In this document: piece by piece, positions 1-11,084 of the stretch
Layout: each line of letters starts with the position of its first letter
Numbering within the stretch: the first letter of the stretch is position 1
Assembly (NCBI GenBank): GCA_963457665.1
Contig: OY735233.1
Location: forward strand, 43,800,892-43,864,891
DNA from: Thysanoteuthis rhombus
Lineage: Eukaryota > Mollusca > Cephalopoda > Oegopsida > Thysanoteuthidae
DNA: 64,000 nt
Reading direction: 5' to 3'
Translations under genes and position numbers: made by a program
The notes under the pieces: model-generated
Seen by the model: only the letters and a program-made list of their open reading frames with translations
Told to the model about the DNA's origin: nothing
Database searches by the model: none

Positions 1-1038
1 CTCTACTAATGTTAGTTTGTTTATCAAATTTAAATTACATTTGTGACTATGGCAGATATCAGTTTAGTTTTCTGATTCTCTCATGGCTACTTTGTACTGA
101 TAGAAAAGCCTTCAAACAAATAAGTAGCGATGAAAATGGTCAAAAGTAGGGATTCGGGACATTCTTCCATCGCATGAGACAATGAGAGGTTCAAAGAACG
201 TGAGATATCACCCTGCCACTGGGTTGCCAGATACTTGGAGACTTTTCTGGCTAAAAACACCATAAAATGATCAAACGCGAAAATTGTTCATAAAACATGG
301 TTATTCTGCAGTACACATCAATAATAAGATTTTTTCAATATTTCTGCAACAACATCAATATCCTATGTTTCGATGTCTTTAAGCACAAATCCCCAAATTT
401 TTCAGACTTTGGACCATCGAACCCTTCAGGCAACACTCGATAATCCCCCGTTAACCCCCAGGCAACTACAAAAATAACAATTAAGTCGATGTGCAGTTTT
501 AGATGTGGTTTAATTTCATTTCAGTTTTTTTCTCTTTTCAAATAAAAAGGAAAACAAGTATGACCAATCCGAAAATGCTTCTTAAGAAGGTATGGGTTGG
601 CAAATTTGGCCATAAAATGGCCAAAATTACAACTCCGTGCCACAATAGTGCTGACTAAAGTAAAGGGGAGATAATTGAAGAATTTAATTTTATTGGAACG
701 GGAGGTCTGTACAAATAACGATTATTTTTCTAGTCAAAAATGTCCAACTTTTATTTGATGACTGAACGAGTAAGATTGTCGCTCTTAAACTCATTGTTAA
801 ACCTCTCCAGTATTTAATTTGCTCGGTTCATCATCTTGCCCATTTTAGTGACACCGGTTGTAAAGTGCATTGTTTTGTGTTTTGCTTCTAATACTGTCAT
901 ACGTCCACCTAAGCCCGACCGACGAACGTCCGTCCGATAATCACAGATACGTCAGAGGTCCCCATAAAGGGCTTAATAAAAATTCTAGAATTGAAATGAC
1001 CACACTGTACTATAAAACTTTTTTTTCTATTCCTGATA
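1..1038. other. 5' flank of the Tigger element, no gene seen
   Basis: No open frame here resembles a protein. The stretch holds a degenerate copy of repeat family D (221-380, tail near 598-645), which recurs at 40890-41260. The last 200 bases lead into the transposase gene; a possible splice acceptor (cag before 1121) lies just upstream of the chosen start. The outer end of the Tigger element was not located. Confidence 0.5.
221..645 (+). repeat. family D repeat, degenerate copy
   Basis: The first 150 bases match the family D copy at 40890-41260, starting with the shared word ggttgccagata and including ttgttcataaaacat. The far end shares the words aaatttggcca and aaaatgg. The middle is poorly conserved. 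The other copy has hAT-like termini; this one lacks a clean right end. Confidence 0.5.
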
Positions 1039-1170
1039 GTGTATGAGACACAAGCATCCATCTGGAAAACACGTTCCACGGGTGTTTTTTTTTTTTTTGT
1101 CCATTTGTGTGTCATTTACAGTGACACCAATTCGTTGTCGACTAAGATCTTCGAAAATATACAGTGTGCC

Positions 1171-2832
1171 ATGGCTCCCAAACATCCCCAAAGCAAGTCT
1201 ATGGCAGAATCGAAGAAGAAGAGGCGTGTCATCAATTTGGAAGACAAGCTCAAAGTGATAAAACAATATGAAAATGGCAAAACAGTAACTGTCATAGCAC
1301 GTGACTTAGGATGGTGTCACTCAACCGTAACCACCATCTTGAAGAATCGAACGAAAATCACCAAGGCTGTTGAAGGAGCAACACCAATGAAGTCTACCAT
1401 AATAACAAAGCAACGAGAGGGGCCCATAGCAGATATGGAGAAGTTGCTCGCAACGTGGATAGAGGATCAGAATCAAAAGTGTATTCCCCTAAGACAGATG
1501 ACGATTGCAGCAAAGGCTCGAGCCCTATTCGAGATGCTGAAAGCCAAAGCCGGACCTGACTACGACGTGCAGTTTAACGCTACCAGCGGATGGTTTAAGC
1601 GTTTCAAACAGCGTTATTCTTTGCATAGTGTCAAGGTATATGGTGAATCGGCAAACGTCGATGTGAAGGCAGCTGAAGCTTTTGTGGAAGAATTAGATAA
1701 ACTCATCGTAGAGAGGGGTTACTTACCTCAACAAATATTCAACGTAGGTGAGACTTCGTTATTTTGGAAAAAAATGCCAGAACGAACTTTCATCCATAAG
1801 GAGGCAAAGACAATGCCTGGCTTCAAAGCATTCAAGGACCGAATAACACTCTTGTTAGGCGGTAATGTGGCTGGGTATAAATTGAAAGCATTTGCTATTT
1901 GGCACAGTGAGAACCCGAGGGCATTCAAAAACATTGACAAAGAAACACTTCCAGTACATTATCGCAGCAACAAGATGTGCTGGATGACACAGAAACTTTT
2001 TGAAGACGCCTTCATTAACTGTTATGCTAATGAATTGGAAAGTTATTGTATGAACGAAAATGTCCCTTTTAATATTCTGCTACTCGTTGATAATACACGA
2101 GGACATCCCCCGTATATTAGTGATCTTCATCCTAATATCAAAGTGGTGTTTCTCCCTCCCAATACAATGTCCTTGATCCAACCTATGGATCAAGGGGTTT
2201 TTGCTGTCTTCAAGGCCTATTATGTGAGAAGAATATTCACCCAAGCAATAAGTGCAACTGAGGAAGATCCTGGAAAGACGCTCATAGAATTTTGGAAAAA
2301 ATACAATATTTACGACGCCATTAAGAACATTGGTTTGGCCTGGGATGAAGTCACTAAACAGTGTATGAATGGGATTTGGGAAAAAACCTTGAAAAGGTTT
2401 GTGAATGACTTTGGGGGTTTTGATAAAACAGTGGAAATGGCTAAAATATACAGATCTATTGTTGAGCTGGCAAACAATTTACACCTTGATGTGGATAATC
2501 AGGATATTAGTCAGTTGATAGAAACCATTCCTGAGGAATTGACGAATGAAGAGTTGCTTGAGCTGGAAGAGGAGCGTGTGGCCGAAGAAGCAACGAAAGA
2601 AAAGGAAGACGATGAAGTCGAGGAGCCGCCAAAAATATTCACGGTGAAAGGTCTGGAAGATATGTTTTCAACAATTAACAGCGCGCTGAGACAGGCAGAA
2701 GACATGGATCAAAATACAGAACGTTACCTTTTAGTAAAGACAAAAATAAACGACGCAATTGCTTGCTATAGACAAATTTATGATGACACAAGAAAGCACT
2801 CAGAGAGCGCATACCTTGGCCAACCCAATTGA
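1171..2832 (+). CDS. pogo/Tigger-type DNA transposase, 553 aa, catalytically altered
   Basis: The protein is a Tigger transposase of the Tc1/mariner superfamily, which cuts and joins transposon ends in the nucleus. The frame is open from 1039, but the start at 1171 (MAPKHPQS) is chosen because the N-terminal psq-type helix-turn-helix follows directly (residues about 18-60), as usual for Tigger proteins. A CENP-B type HTH follows (about 95-170, with the GWFKRFKQR motif), then the DDE domain. Asp307 (in LLLVDNTRGHP) and Asp340 (in LIQPMDQG) are present, but the first catalytic Asp, normally in FNVDET, is Gly193 (FNVGETSLFW). The acidic C-terminal tail is typical. Length is normal and there is no internal stop. 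The copy therefore looks young but probably cannot catalyse transposition; a binding-only or domesticated role is possible but unproven. Terminal repeats were not found. Confidence 0.9.
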   Translation: MAPKHPQSKSMAESKKKRRVINLEDKLKVIKQYENGKTVTVIARDLGWCHSTVTTILKNRTKITKAVEGATPMKSTIITKQREGPIADMEKLLATWIEDQNQKCIPLRQMTIAAKARALFEMLKAKAGPDYDVQFNATSGWFKRFKQRYSLHSVKVYGESANVDVKAAEAFVEELDKLIVERGYLPQQIFNVGETSLFWKKMPERTFIHKEAKTMPGFKAFKDRITLLLGGNVAGYKLKAFAIWHSENPRAFKNIDKETLPVHYRSNKMCWMTQKLFEDAFINCYANELESYCMNENVPFNILLLVDNTRGHPPYISDLHPNIKVVFLPPNTMSLIQPMDQGVFAVFKAYYVRRIFTQAISATEEDPGKTLIEFWKKYNIYDAIKNIGLAWDEVTKQCMNGIWEKTLKRFVNDFGGFDKTVEMAKIYRSIVELANNLHLDVDNQDISQLIETIPEELTNEELLELEEERVAEEATKEKEDDEVEEPPKIFTVKGLEDMFSTINSALRQAEDMDQNTERYLLVKTKINDAIACYRQIYDDTRKHSESAYLGQPN

Positions 2833-3055
2833 CACTAGAACTGACTGAAAATCAGTTCACAAATAGTTATGATGCAGGGGAGGTAAGTGACAAAAATAAA
2901 TGATGCAATTGCTTGCTATAGACTAATTTATGATGACACTGGGAAGCACTCAGAGAGCGCGCACCTCAGCCAATCAATTTGACACTAAAACTGATTGAAA
3001 ATCAGTTCACAAAAGTTATGATGCAGGGGAGGTAAGTGACAAAGATAAATGATGT
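2734..3055 (+). repeat. 150-bp tandem duplication overlapping the transposase 3' end
   Basis: Two near-complete units (2734-2882 and 2883-3031) and the start of a third (3032-3055) follow one another. The unit includes the last 33 codons and the stop of the transposase, then a segment with the small palindrome ctgattgaaaatcag. The copies differ at roughly one base in ten. The duplicated part therefore gives a second, non-expressed copy of the protein's C-terminus. Confidence 0.85.
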
Positions 3056-3330
3056 AGCAGAAGCAAATGTGGCTTACCCTTCCACAAAACATTGGTAGAA
3101 TTCACCGAGAAAGTTGGAAGATATTGTATGGACAAATATGAGTGAATGCTTAAATGTATGAAAAAAATATCTCTCAGTCGAGAGAATTCAACCGATCCAC
3201 TTCAAAATTTGACCAATTCACCGAGAACTTTTGGAGATATTGTATGGACAAAGATGGACACAAGTGAATACATATACCTCTTCCAACTTGGTTGGCGGAG
3301 GTAAGAAAAAAAGGTTAACCATGCTAAACA
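2965..3330 (+). repeat. family B dispersed repeat, copy 1
   Basis: This matches 52940-53365 over most of its length: the palindrome tgattgaaaatcagttca, the word gggaggtaa, cttccacaaaa, then two blocks of attcaccgagaa followed by gatattg.gtggacaaa, ending near ttggcggagg. The match begins near the last codons of the Tigger frame, so the transposon and this repeat overlap or one is embedded in the other. Confidence 0.7.
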
Positions 3331-3384
3331 TCTTCCTGAAGAAACTTCTCTCCACAGAAGAGCTATTGTCATTTCCCTCAGGCA

Positions 3385-3670
3385 TGGATGTTAAATCCCT
3401 GTCTTTAAACATAATTCCGTCTTTGACAAATAAAAATTTGGCAGTGCACAAATTGCTCAATCAACACAGAAGTGCTCAAACTTATTGGCCATTTTTTTGA
3501 CCATTTTAAGCATCTTTTGTGTTTTTTGACCATTTTGGCTATTTTTAAATATTTAGCATTTTTTTTGCAGTCAAATTTGAGTGAAAATATTTTTTGAGTT
3601 AGCCACCCTGAGTTTCAGTCTTGGCAATTTTTTCTGCTAACACCCATCTTCAGGTTTGGTGACTACGGGC
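3385..3670 (+). repeat. family E repeat, copy 1
   Basis: This aligns with 63420-63710 in the same orientation: the word gttaaatc, aaaatttggcagt, several ggccatttt words, then aatattttttgagtt and ctgagtttca. The core (about 3440-3610) is the reverse complement of the 23020-23242 MITE. Confidence 0.65.
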
Positions 3671-3859
3671 ATATAGGAACTCCTCGGTTAAGAGAAATAA
3701 TGGGCTCAATTTGCCAAAAATTTTACACTGAAAAAACACAAGCACTAACTTCCAATAAAGTCTCTTTATCAATTGACGATACACAGTACAAACATAACAT
3801 GCAGCTTAAAAGAAATATTTGATTTTGTCCAACTCCAGTAGAAAGTCTAGAGAGGACTT

Positions 3860-4160
3860 TGTTTTCCTTCAATAACAACAAGAACAATCTTCATCAAAAT
3901 TGGGGGGGGGGTGAACCAATATGTATAATCAACATTCCCTTACTATAACTTGAACTCACGACCGATTGATAGCCAGAGGGCTCTCTTACTGACTGAGCTA
4001 AATTGACAAGACTTGGAATTTATCATACAGATATACACAGGCTTAATTCATTTTAAATAAATACATTTATATAAAAAATATATTTTTATAATTTTTTATT
4101 TATTTTATACATAATACATCATCTTTAGTTGGAATTGGAGTTTGACCAAACTGCAGCCAG
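3860..4160 (-). repeat. tRNA-like composite SINE (family G), copy 1
   Basis: Read on the minus strand, a tRNA-like segment (about 4010-3947) has an A box, ttagctcagtcagtaaga, and a B box like gagttcaagt. Upstream of it, still on the minus strand, lies a conserved AT-rich body with tataaatgtatttattta. The same arrangement recurs at 43310-43640 (minus) and 62150-62350 (plus). No Pol III terminator or clear target duplication was found. Confidence 0.7.
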
Positions 4161-5210
4161 GCTTGTCTTTATTCTTCTTGCATTGCTTGAACTTTCTCAC
4201 TGTTTTGCCAAAATTGGAGGGGGAGCTGTAGCCCTCCCCACTCCTGACTCATACACCAATGATGGTGACACTGGTATTTGAAAATGACGATGAGGGTTGA
4301 GTGGAAGCAATTCCAATGGCAGGCATGGTATTGGAGGAGGAGGAGAATGCTCCTCTTCCTTGGGTTGTGTAAGTTATGATAAAGTTTATACCAAAAATCT
4401 TTAAAATGTACAAAAATTTTTTTTTCAATTTTCCAATTAAAAAATAAAACCCATACAGTCTTATTACTATTATTACATGTGCATAAATATGTTTTTATAG
4501 GTACTGTACAGTACTGTGAATCATAGTCCAATACAATACTGTGAAGTATTTACATTCTATTTACTAGGGCAGTACCTATTCCTAAGGTGCGTGTTTGGAC
4601 TTTACGACGTGTGGAGCAGCCTGCCATGGTTGTCTTGTAAAACGATTTTCCATCCGTTGAACAAAAACACAGCTTCAAAGTATTTTTGTTTTTTCTCTTC
4701 AGTGTTATCAATTTAGGTAATCCTTAAGAACAGAAGTCAAGAGAGATGATTCATAGAAACTAAGAAGAAAGATCCATAATCTTTGATATTTTATTTATTT
4801 TGAGATTCTTGAGAACCGCTGATCCCAAAAACTTCAAACTTGTCACTGCATTGTGTGCTGACTAATATATGTGGTGATTGTAAACTTTGTACATTGGCCA
4901 GTTGTTGAGTAATCACAGTGTACACATGCACACACACACATTTCTTCAAATTGTAGTTAGATGGTATTTTTACAAGTGTGGTAGTTTAGGTAATTATGTA
5001 AGTGTTATGGTATCTTATATTATGGAATGCATATATTTCACTTCACCCTATAATGGTCGACTTACACCCAGGTCAAGTTGCATCTATATTCCCAGAATGA
5101 AAGCCAGACACAAGTCAATGCACGATTCCAAAGAGAGGAATTTTCAGCCTGTGCAGGAATTTGAAGCAGGGTAAAATTGTGTAATAGAAAGTATAATAGT
5201 GAAAAAATTA
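4161..5210. other. intergenic, no gene recognised
   Basis: Only short frames without recognisable motifs are present. A small palindromic run, gtactgtacagtactgt, lies at 4500-4516. No repeat shared with the rest of the window was noticed. Confidence 0.4.
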
Positions 5211-5215
5211 CTAGG

Positions 5216-5290
5216 TCAGTGATTCTAAACATGGGGTGCATGCCCCACAAGGGGGCAATTCCAATAGGGGGTGCTGAGTCATACAAAAAT
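5216..5290 (+). repeat. hAT-like transposon terminus
   Basis: The segment begins cagtgattctaaacatgggg and runs into mirrored runs of gggg and cccc. This is the general form of hAT-superfamily ends (CAGNGGTTCTCAAMCTGGGG). Similar ends lie at 8993, 21255 and 63387. The opposite end of this copy was not found. Confidence 0.4.
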
Positions 5291-5470
5291 GAAGACATCA
5301 ACTAGGTGTCACTAAATGAGAAGACCTACAATGGAAGTAAACTAAATTTGAGCATGAAATCAAGACTATTTTTTAATTGATATCAGGTCCAAGGGTCTTG
5401 CGAGATTACAGATTGGAACACTGCAATCATAATTACAGATGAATTTGTTACATTTTTGGAGGATGTAGTA

Positions 5471-5592
5471 ATTTATATGGCAAAATTATGTTGGATACAC
5501 CAGTTCTCGTAAGATCATCGAAGTTAAGTGGTGTTGAGCCTGGTCATTATCCAGACGTTTGACCATCTAGGAATACCAGGTGTTGTATGATA
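5471..5592 (+). pseudogene. 5S rRNA-derived sequence (pseudogene or SINE3-type head)
   Basis: About 120 bases align end to end with animal 5S rRNA. Recognisable blocks in the right order are ttggatacacc, gttctcgt.agatcatcgaa, the internal promoter A box region gaagttaag, gagcctggtcattat, gaccatctaggaatacc and the final aggtgttgtatgat. Against the Drosophila 5S sequence recalled from memory the blocks are collinear, with several substitutions and a changed 5' end. Substitutions throughout suggest it is no longer a functional rRNA gene. 5S-derived heads are known in the SINE3 class. No second copy is seen in the window. Confidence 0.8.
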
Positions 5593-5959
5593 TGAGGACT
5601 GATGTTTATATAATTTGAGACACTCAGCGCACCATTCTTTTGTTATCAGCTCATCCAAAAAGTGAGGCTGGTTCTACACAAGGCTTTGCCACTATAAACA
5701 AATCATCTGTGTGGGTAGTCTAGCTGTTCAGCTTTGGTTATAATGAACTGACTGTTGGGCCTTCATACGTTGAAATCGATGGGAGAGTCAATCATTGTAA
5801 ATTTAAAGTGGTATTATTATAGCATGTCATATCTAATAAACATTTAGAACTAGTTGCTTGAATTTGGTTGGACAGGATGTATTAATCGTTGTGTATATGG
5901 TCAGACTATTTTCCTCATCTGGGAATAAATGAACATCATATATAAAACATATAGGCTGA

Positions 5960-6215
5960 CCACAGTTGGAGGCGCCCCAATGGCTCCTCTTTGTTTTGCT
6001 ACTCTCCTTTTGAATGTGGGAGAGCACCACTCCAATCCCAATTTATTCCGTCCTTATTGCACAGCTTGGATTGTACTCAGTTAGATGCTGAGTGCACACA
6101 GAATTTTGTCCAAATGGAGAGTTTTTCACACTCTTTGCTCATATTGGGAATTGAACCTGGGTCCTCTTGTTTGTGATGCAGACATACTAATCATTACACT
6201 ATCCACGCTGAAGTG
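5960..6215 (-). repeat. tRNA-derived SINE
   Basis: On the minus strand the element starts near 6213 with gtggatagtgtaatgatta, a Pol III A-box region, and the B box ggttcaattcc follows at about 6158-6148. This spacing is that of a tRNA. A non-tRNA body runs on to about 5960 (ending near gaggcgcc). No poly-A or target duplication is clear. Confidence 0.7.
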
Positions 6216-6539
6216 AATGAAGATATAGAAGAAAATAGTCCAATCATATCATACACAATGATTTTTAGAGTTTGATTAAAAAAGTTTTTGTTGTCGCTGT
6301 AATTATTCCTCACTGATTCAACTTGTTTCTCGTTGATTTAGAACTTTTGAAACAGCTGCTTATCTAAGAGAAGGTGGATCCAAGGGTTCAGTCTCCTCCC
6401 CACCCATCCAGAATGAAGCATTTGTAATCATCAGCCAAACGTTCTTTTACTGTTTTTCTGACATTCGGCCTGTGTGCAAACAGGTAAATAACGTTTCTAA
6501 CCATTTGTATATTGTTCAGGTTGTTTGCAAACATGTAAA

Positions 6540-8470
6540 ACGATCACACATACAGGTAGGACAAGGAAATGAAGACTGCATCGGCAAATTTGGATATAAT
6601 TTACGGAACGAGGGAAGAGAAGATCTTGTAAAATTCACAATGGCTAACGTGCTCAAAATCATGAACACCTTCTTCAAGAGGGGACCCAATAGGAAATGGA
6701 CTTGGAAGAGCCTCCACCTAGAAACAAAGAATGAAATAGACTACATCTCAATGGACAAAAGTGATATCATCAAGGAAATCCAAGTCCTACATCAAGTCAA
6801 CATAGGAAGTGATCACAGAATGGTACGATGTAAAATGCAAGTAAATACCTGCAAAAAACGCAGAAAAATATTCCACACCAACTTGCAACCTCTAAACATA
6901 CCAAAAGAGCACACTCGATCCTTCAAGCTTGAAATGATAAGACGATGCCAACATCAATGGACTAAACGACAAAATGACAGCATCTATAATAGAAGTTGTC
7001 ACTCTATTTAAACCAATGAACACACAAACTATTAGTAAAATCTCGGATGAAACCAGTAATTTCATGAAAAAAAGCAGAAACCTCAAACCACTGACAACTA
7101 CAAGAGAGAAAATTAAAGAGACCGAACTAAATGAAATAATCAGGAAGAAACAAAGGGAAGACAGAAGATACATGATGGCAATCATCGAATTGACTCTCGA
7201 AAAAGGTTGCGGCTTAAAAACTATAAACCAACGAAAAAATGAAGTAAAGTCCCAGATGATTGGAACACTGCAATCATAATGCTTTTATATAAAAAAGGAA
7301 ACCCAAAAGCTGTCAACAACTACAGACTTATAAGCCTACTCAACTGCATGTACAAACTTTTCACAAAAATCATCACCAACCGAATCACAAAAACACTAGA
7401 TGAAAACCAATCACGAGAGCAAGCTGGCTTTAGAAGTAACTACTCGACCATGGACCACCTGCATTCGATAGATCAGCTGAAAGAAAAAGCAGCAGAATAT
7501 AAGCTACTACTCGCTGTAGCATTTATCAACTTCAAAAAAGCCTTTGACTCAGTGGAAATCCCTGAGGTAATGGAGGCCATCATTCTACAAGGTGTAGATC
7601 CAGTATATGTCAAAGCCCTTTCAGCTCCAAAAAGGGGAAAGATAAGGTGATACCAGCTCACCCAAACTCTTCACAGGCTGCCTCGAGATGATCTCCAAGA
7701 AACTAGACTGGGAAAATAAAGGAATCAAAAAAGACAGTGAATATCTGAACAACCTCAGATTTGCGGACAACATTGCCCTTTCACAGAGAACCTACACAAC
7801 CTCCAACTAATGCTAGATGAATAAAATGAAGAGAGCAAGAAAGTGGGCCTACATATGAACTTCAGCAAGATAAAGATCATGTGCATCAACCACGTCGTAA
7901 ATAAGAACACTAAGTTCAAAATTAAGGACACAGAATTGGAGAAAGTAGACCACTACATGTATCTTGGACAACAACCCTCAAAAGAAGAAATCAAGTGAAG
8001 AATCACCCTAGGATGGCAAGCCTTCTGCAGAGCAAGCTCAACTTTCAAAAACAAGAAGATCCCATCAATCCTAAAAAGAAGAGTATACAACCAATGCATC
8101 CTCCCAATAGTCAGTTATGGAGCGGAAACATAGAACCTAACCAAGAGACAGATCCGCAAATCGGGAACCATGAAACCTGTACATGAAAGAATTATGCTCT
8201 AGCACACATGGAGAGACCACAAGACAGCAAAATACACCCAGGAAAAGACAGGAGTCAGGGACATCATAGAATCTATAAAAAAACTCAAATGGCAATGGGC
8301 TGGCCACATCATGGGAATGGCAGACAACTACGAATAAGAAGAGCTTCCATTGCTGCTTCCCTAAAATAGAGAGAGCAGCTTCATCAGAGGAAGTAAACTG
8401 ACTGGAAGAGACCATGGATACCCTAACAGAAAATTCAGGAATTTCCTCATAATCCCATCAGAGAATTAGA
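6540..8470 (+). mobile_element. RTE-type LINE, 5'-truncated and frame-broken
   Basis: Non-LTR retrotransposon relic. It begins inside the apurinic endonuclease domain (IGKFGYNLRNEGREDLVKF, then MNTFF.RGPNRKWTW, KNEIDYISM and GSDHRMVRCKM, about 6570-6840). A lysine-rich linker and the reverse transcriptase follow (LLYKKGNPKAVNNYRLISLL at 7282; EQAGFRSNYSTMDHL; FINFKKAFDSV near 7530). After a frame change come GDTSSPKLFTGCLE and the YADD-box equivalent LRFADNIAL near 7760, in which the second Asp is Asn. The C-terminal RTE signature (ILPIVSYGAET, then LKWQWAGHIMGMAD near 8290-8325) closes the element. At least two frameshifts, several stops and the FADN change make it dead. Confidence 0.88.
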
Positions 8471-10168
8471 ATTGGTCAATGTAGCTTCATATAGAAACTT
8501 TTTTCATAAGATGCCTGACCAATATCATCAACTTGTAGATTTGGGAACACCAGCTACGAAAGGACACAAACATTCAACTAATGTATAGACTACTTCAATC
8601 TTTTTAACCTTTATTGAAATAAGATTTAACAGTAATACTTGTTGTTAAGTGAAAATGACTATAATGTATAATACTAGTGACTAAAATGTACAGGAAAAAT
8701 ATTTAAAAAATTTTTCAAAATATATTAAATACTGATTTTGATTGTAAGTAAGATTAATTACATCTTATCATTCGAGGCAAATGATGAAAGAGTTTGTCAT
8801 TCTAATCTAGGCTTGGGGTCAAAGCAATCAGAAATAGTCCCCGACCCATTCACGGCCATGTATGAAGCCCTGAAAGATCAATATTTAATAGTAACTATAA
8901 TGAAGGTCATATCTCTACATATTACAGCATATTTTAAAATACGATTTGTACTGGAATCACAATTAACATAAAAATCATTAACTAGCATTGACTGGGGATT
9001 CTCAAACTGGGGTACATCCCAATTTTGGATGTAAAATAATGATTCTTCACAAGGGGTACGTCAATACTGCCAGACAAGATGGAGAACCTCTGTCATAGAT
9101 TAAAAGCAATAAATAAAAGATTCAACTATTCAAGGGAGCAATACCCTTTATCATGAAACCTTGAATGGATCAATATTAGACATTAAATTATACAATATAG
9201 TTATAACAGCCAATTGTTGATATGCAATATGAACAGCAACTATTACTGATAATGTACAATACTTAAATGAAATAAACAAAAAAAAAAATCAATTGAAATA
9301 TCTCTAAAAATATTGATTTATTACAAAAAAAATAAATTAAAAAAACACTTGCCATCAGCAAAATGTCTCTAAATGCTTTTTTGTAGAAATGGACTTTTTT
9401 TTCCAAATAATATAGGGGAAGGGTGATATGGACAAAAAATCATTTCAAAGTATTTTTAAGCCGAATGGTAGTATACAATATATTGCAGTGTGTTCAGTTC
9501 AAAAGTCGAAGAAAAAATGTAAACAGAGAGAAAAAAATAACTTCTGTTACTTTCATCTTCTTCAGATGTAGTCAACATTACAGCAGCTATCACTAATGAT
9601 CTCCTCTCACACCAACCTGATATCAACAATCCAAGAATGGTTCAAGTTAAATTTGAGGCAAACAAGAGATAAGGGAGAGGCAACAATATAACAGTATCTA
9701 CTTGTAAAATCTGACCGAGGGTATAATTTAATAAAACCACCATTATAGAATGGGCCTTTTGAAGTCCATTATAGCCAGTTGTTATACTTGCTGCTTGGTT
9801 GCAAAGAAACTGGCTGAAACAATAACCAATTATTGAGGGGAAGAATTATTCAAGACAAATAATTCATTCATAGAATATATTTATCAAAAGATGACCTGTA
9901 GAATATGAATTTAGATTACAAGGAATACAAATATATGTTCATTCCTTCAGTAAACGATTACAAGAATAATATAAGTAAATATTGAAATGCAATAACCCTA
10001 ACCAATATGATAACACTTGCCTAGCTAAAATTGATAATAATCAAATAATTAACAGCTTTGAGTTGTTGAAGACTGTAATAAATCATATTATAGCTGCTTC
10101 CAATGTAGTGTTGCTTTTATCATTGAGGTAAACAGTCATCGGTTGTGCAAAGGCCAAATAACTGCTTT
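8471..10168. other. AT-rich intergenic stretch, no gene
   Basis: No coding motif was recognised. A hAT-like end (ctggggattctcaaactggg) sits at 8993. The region 9240-9400 is a run of A-rich low-complexity sequence. Confidence 0.4.
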
Positions 10169-10508
10169 CAACCCAAAATTCTCATCTTGTTTATTGATGG
10201 TCTTTTTCATCTCTTTCAATGCGACAGAGTGTATTGAAGAAATGGACATATTTGATCTGACAGAATGAATTATAAATTGCATTATATTACCTAGGAACTT
10301 ATTTGAAATGGTCTCCTGTCGTTACACGGTTAATATATCACTCAATTTAGACAAAGTAACCGGAATAAACAATTAGAGAAAATGGGTCCGCTGCAAGTTT
10401 CTATATAATGACGCAATTTATAATTCATACATCCATTTGTTAAAGACATACTGTCACGTAGAAAGAGACAAAAAAGACAGAGAATAAACGAGATGAACAT
10501 TTGGGTTG
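10169..10508. mobile_element. fold-back (long inverted repeat) MITE
   Basis: The left arm starting caaccc (10169) matches, in reverse complement, the right arm ending gggttg (10508). Matching blocks include tttattnatngtctttttcatctcttt, tgaattataaattgc and atcactcaatttagacaaag, so the arms run almost to the centre near 10340. This gives arms of about 165 bases with no coding capacity. Superfamily unknown; no target duplication could be assigned. Confidence 0.75.
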
Positions 10509-11084
10509 AAATAAGTCATATTGTAAACTGTGCATATGCAAATAATGTCCATGAAATATCAAACAAATCATTATGGAATTAGGATAGGTCGGCAAGGAGG
10601 CAGATTACAGAAATGAAAATGGTCACTGACTGCTGTAAATTCAAAGTCAGTTGGTGTTTTGTACTTTGGCATGTATAAATAATGACGATGAAGCTCCTTT
10701 TTGTTCACCGATTGCTGCAGATGCAACAATCTTTCACTTTTTCATCAGAAATTTCCCTTATTTTTCATGTCTTTGGATATAGATTGTCCTGCCTCTCACT
10801 ACAGTCCGTCTCCAGCTAGTGCTTCCACCAAACACACAACAAATTTGAACCTAGTAAGAAGATGACCATTGGATGTATTTTGTTGGAATAAAATATAGGC
10901 ATTTACAGCTATACGGTTCAAAATACTGAAAAATACCTTTTATTTTTACAGTATCTGGCTAGGATGGTAAATCAGCTGGGATGATTTGGATAAAAAGTAG
11001 GGCTGCTTCTGCTTTGACATTTCTGACTATAAGAAGCATGTGGATCTTATTATAGACATTTAACCTTTCTCCGATATTTTGGAT

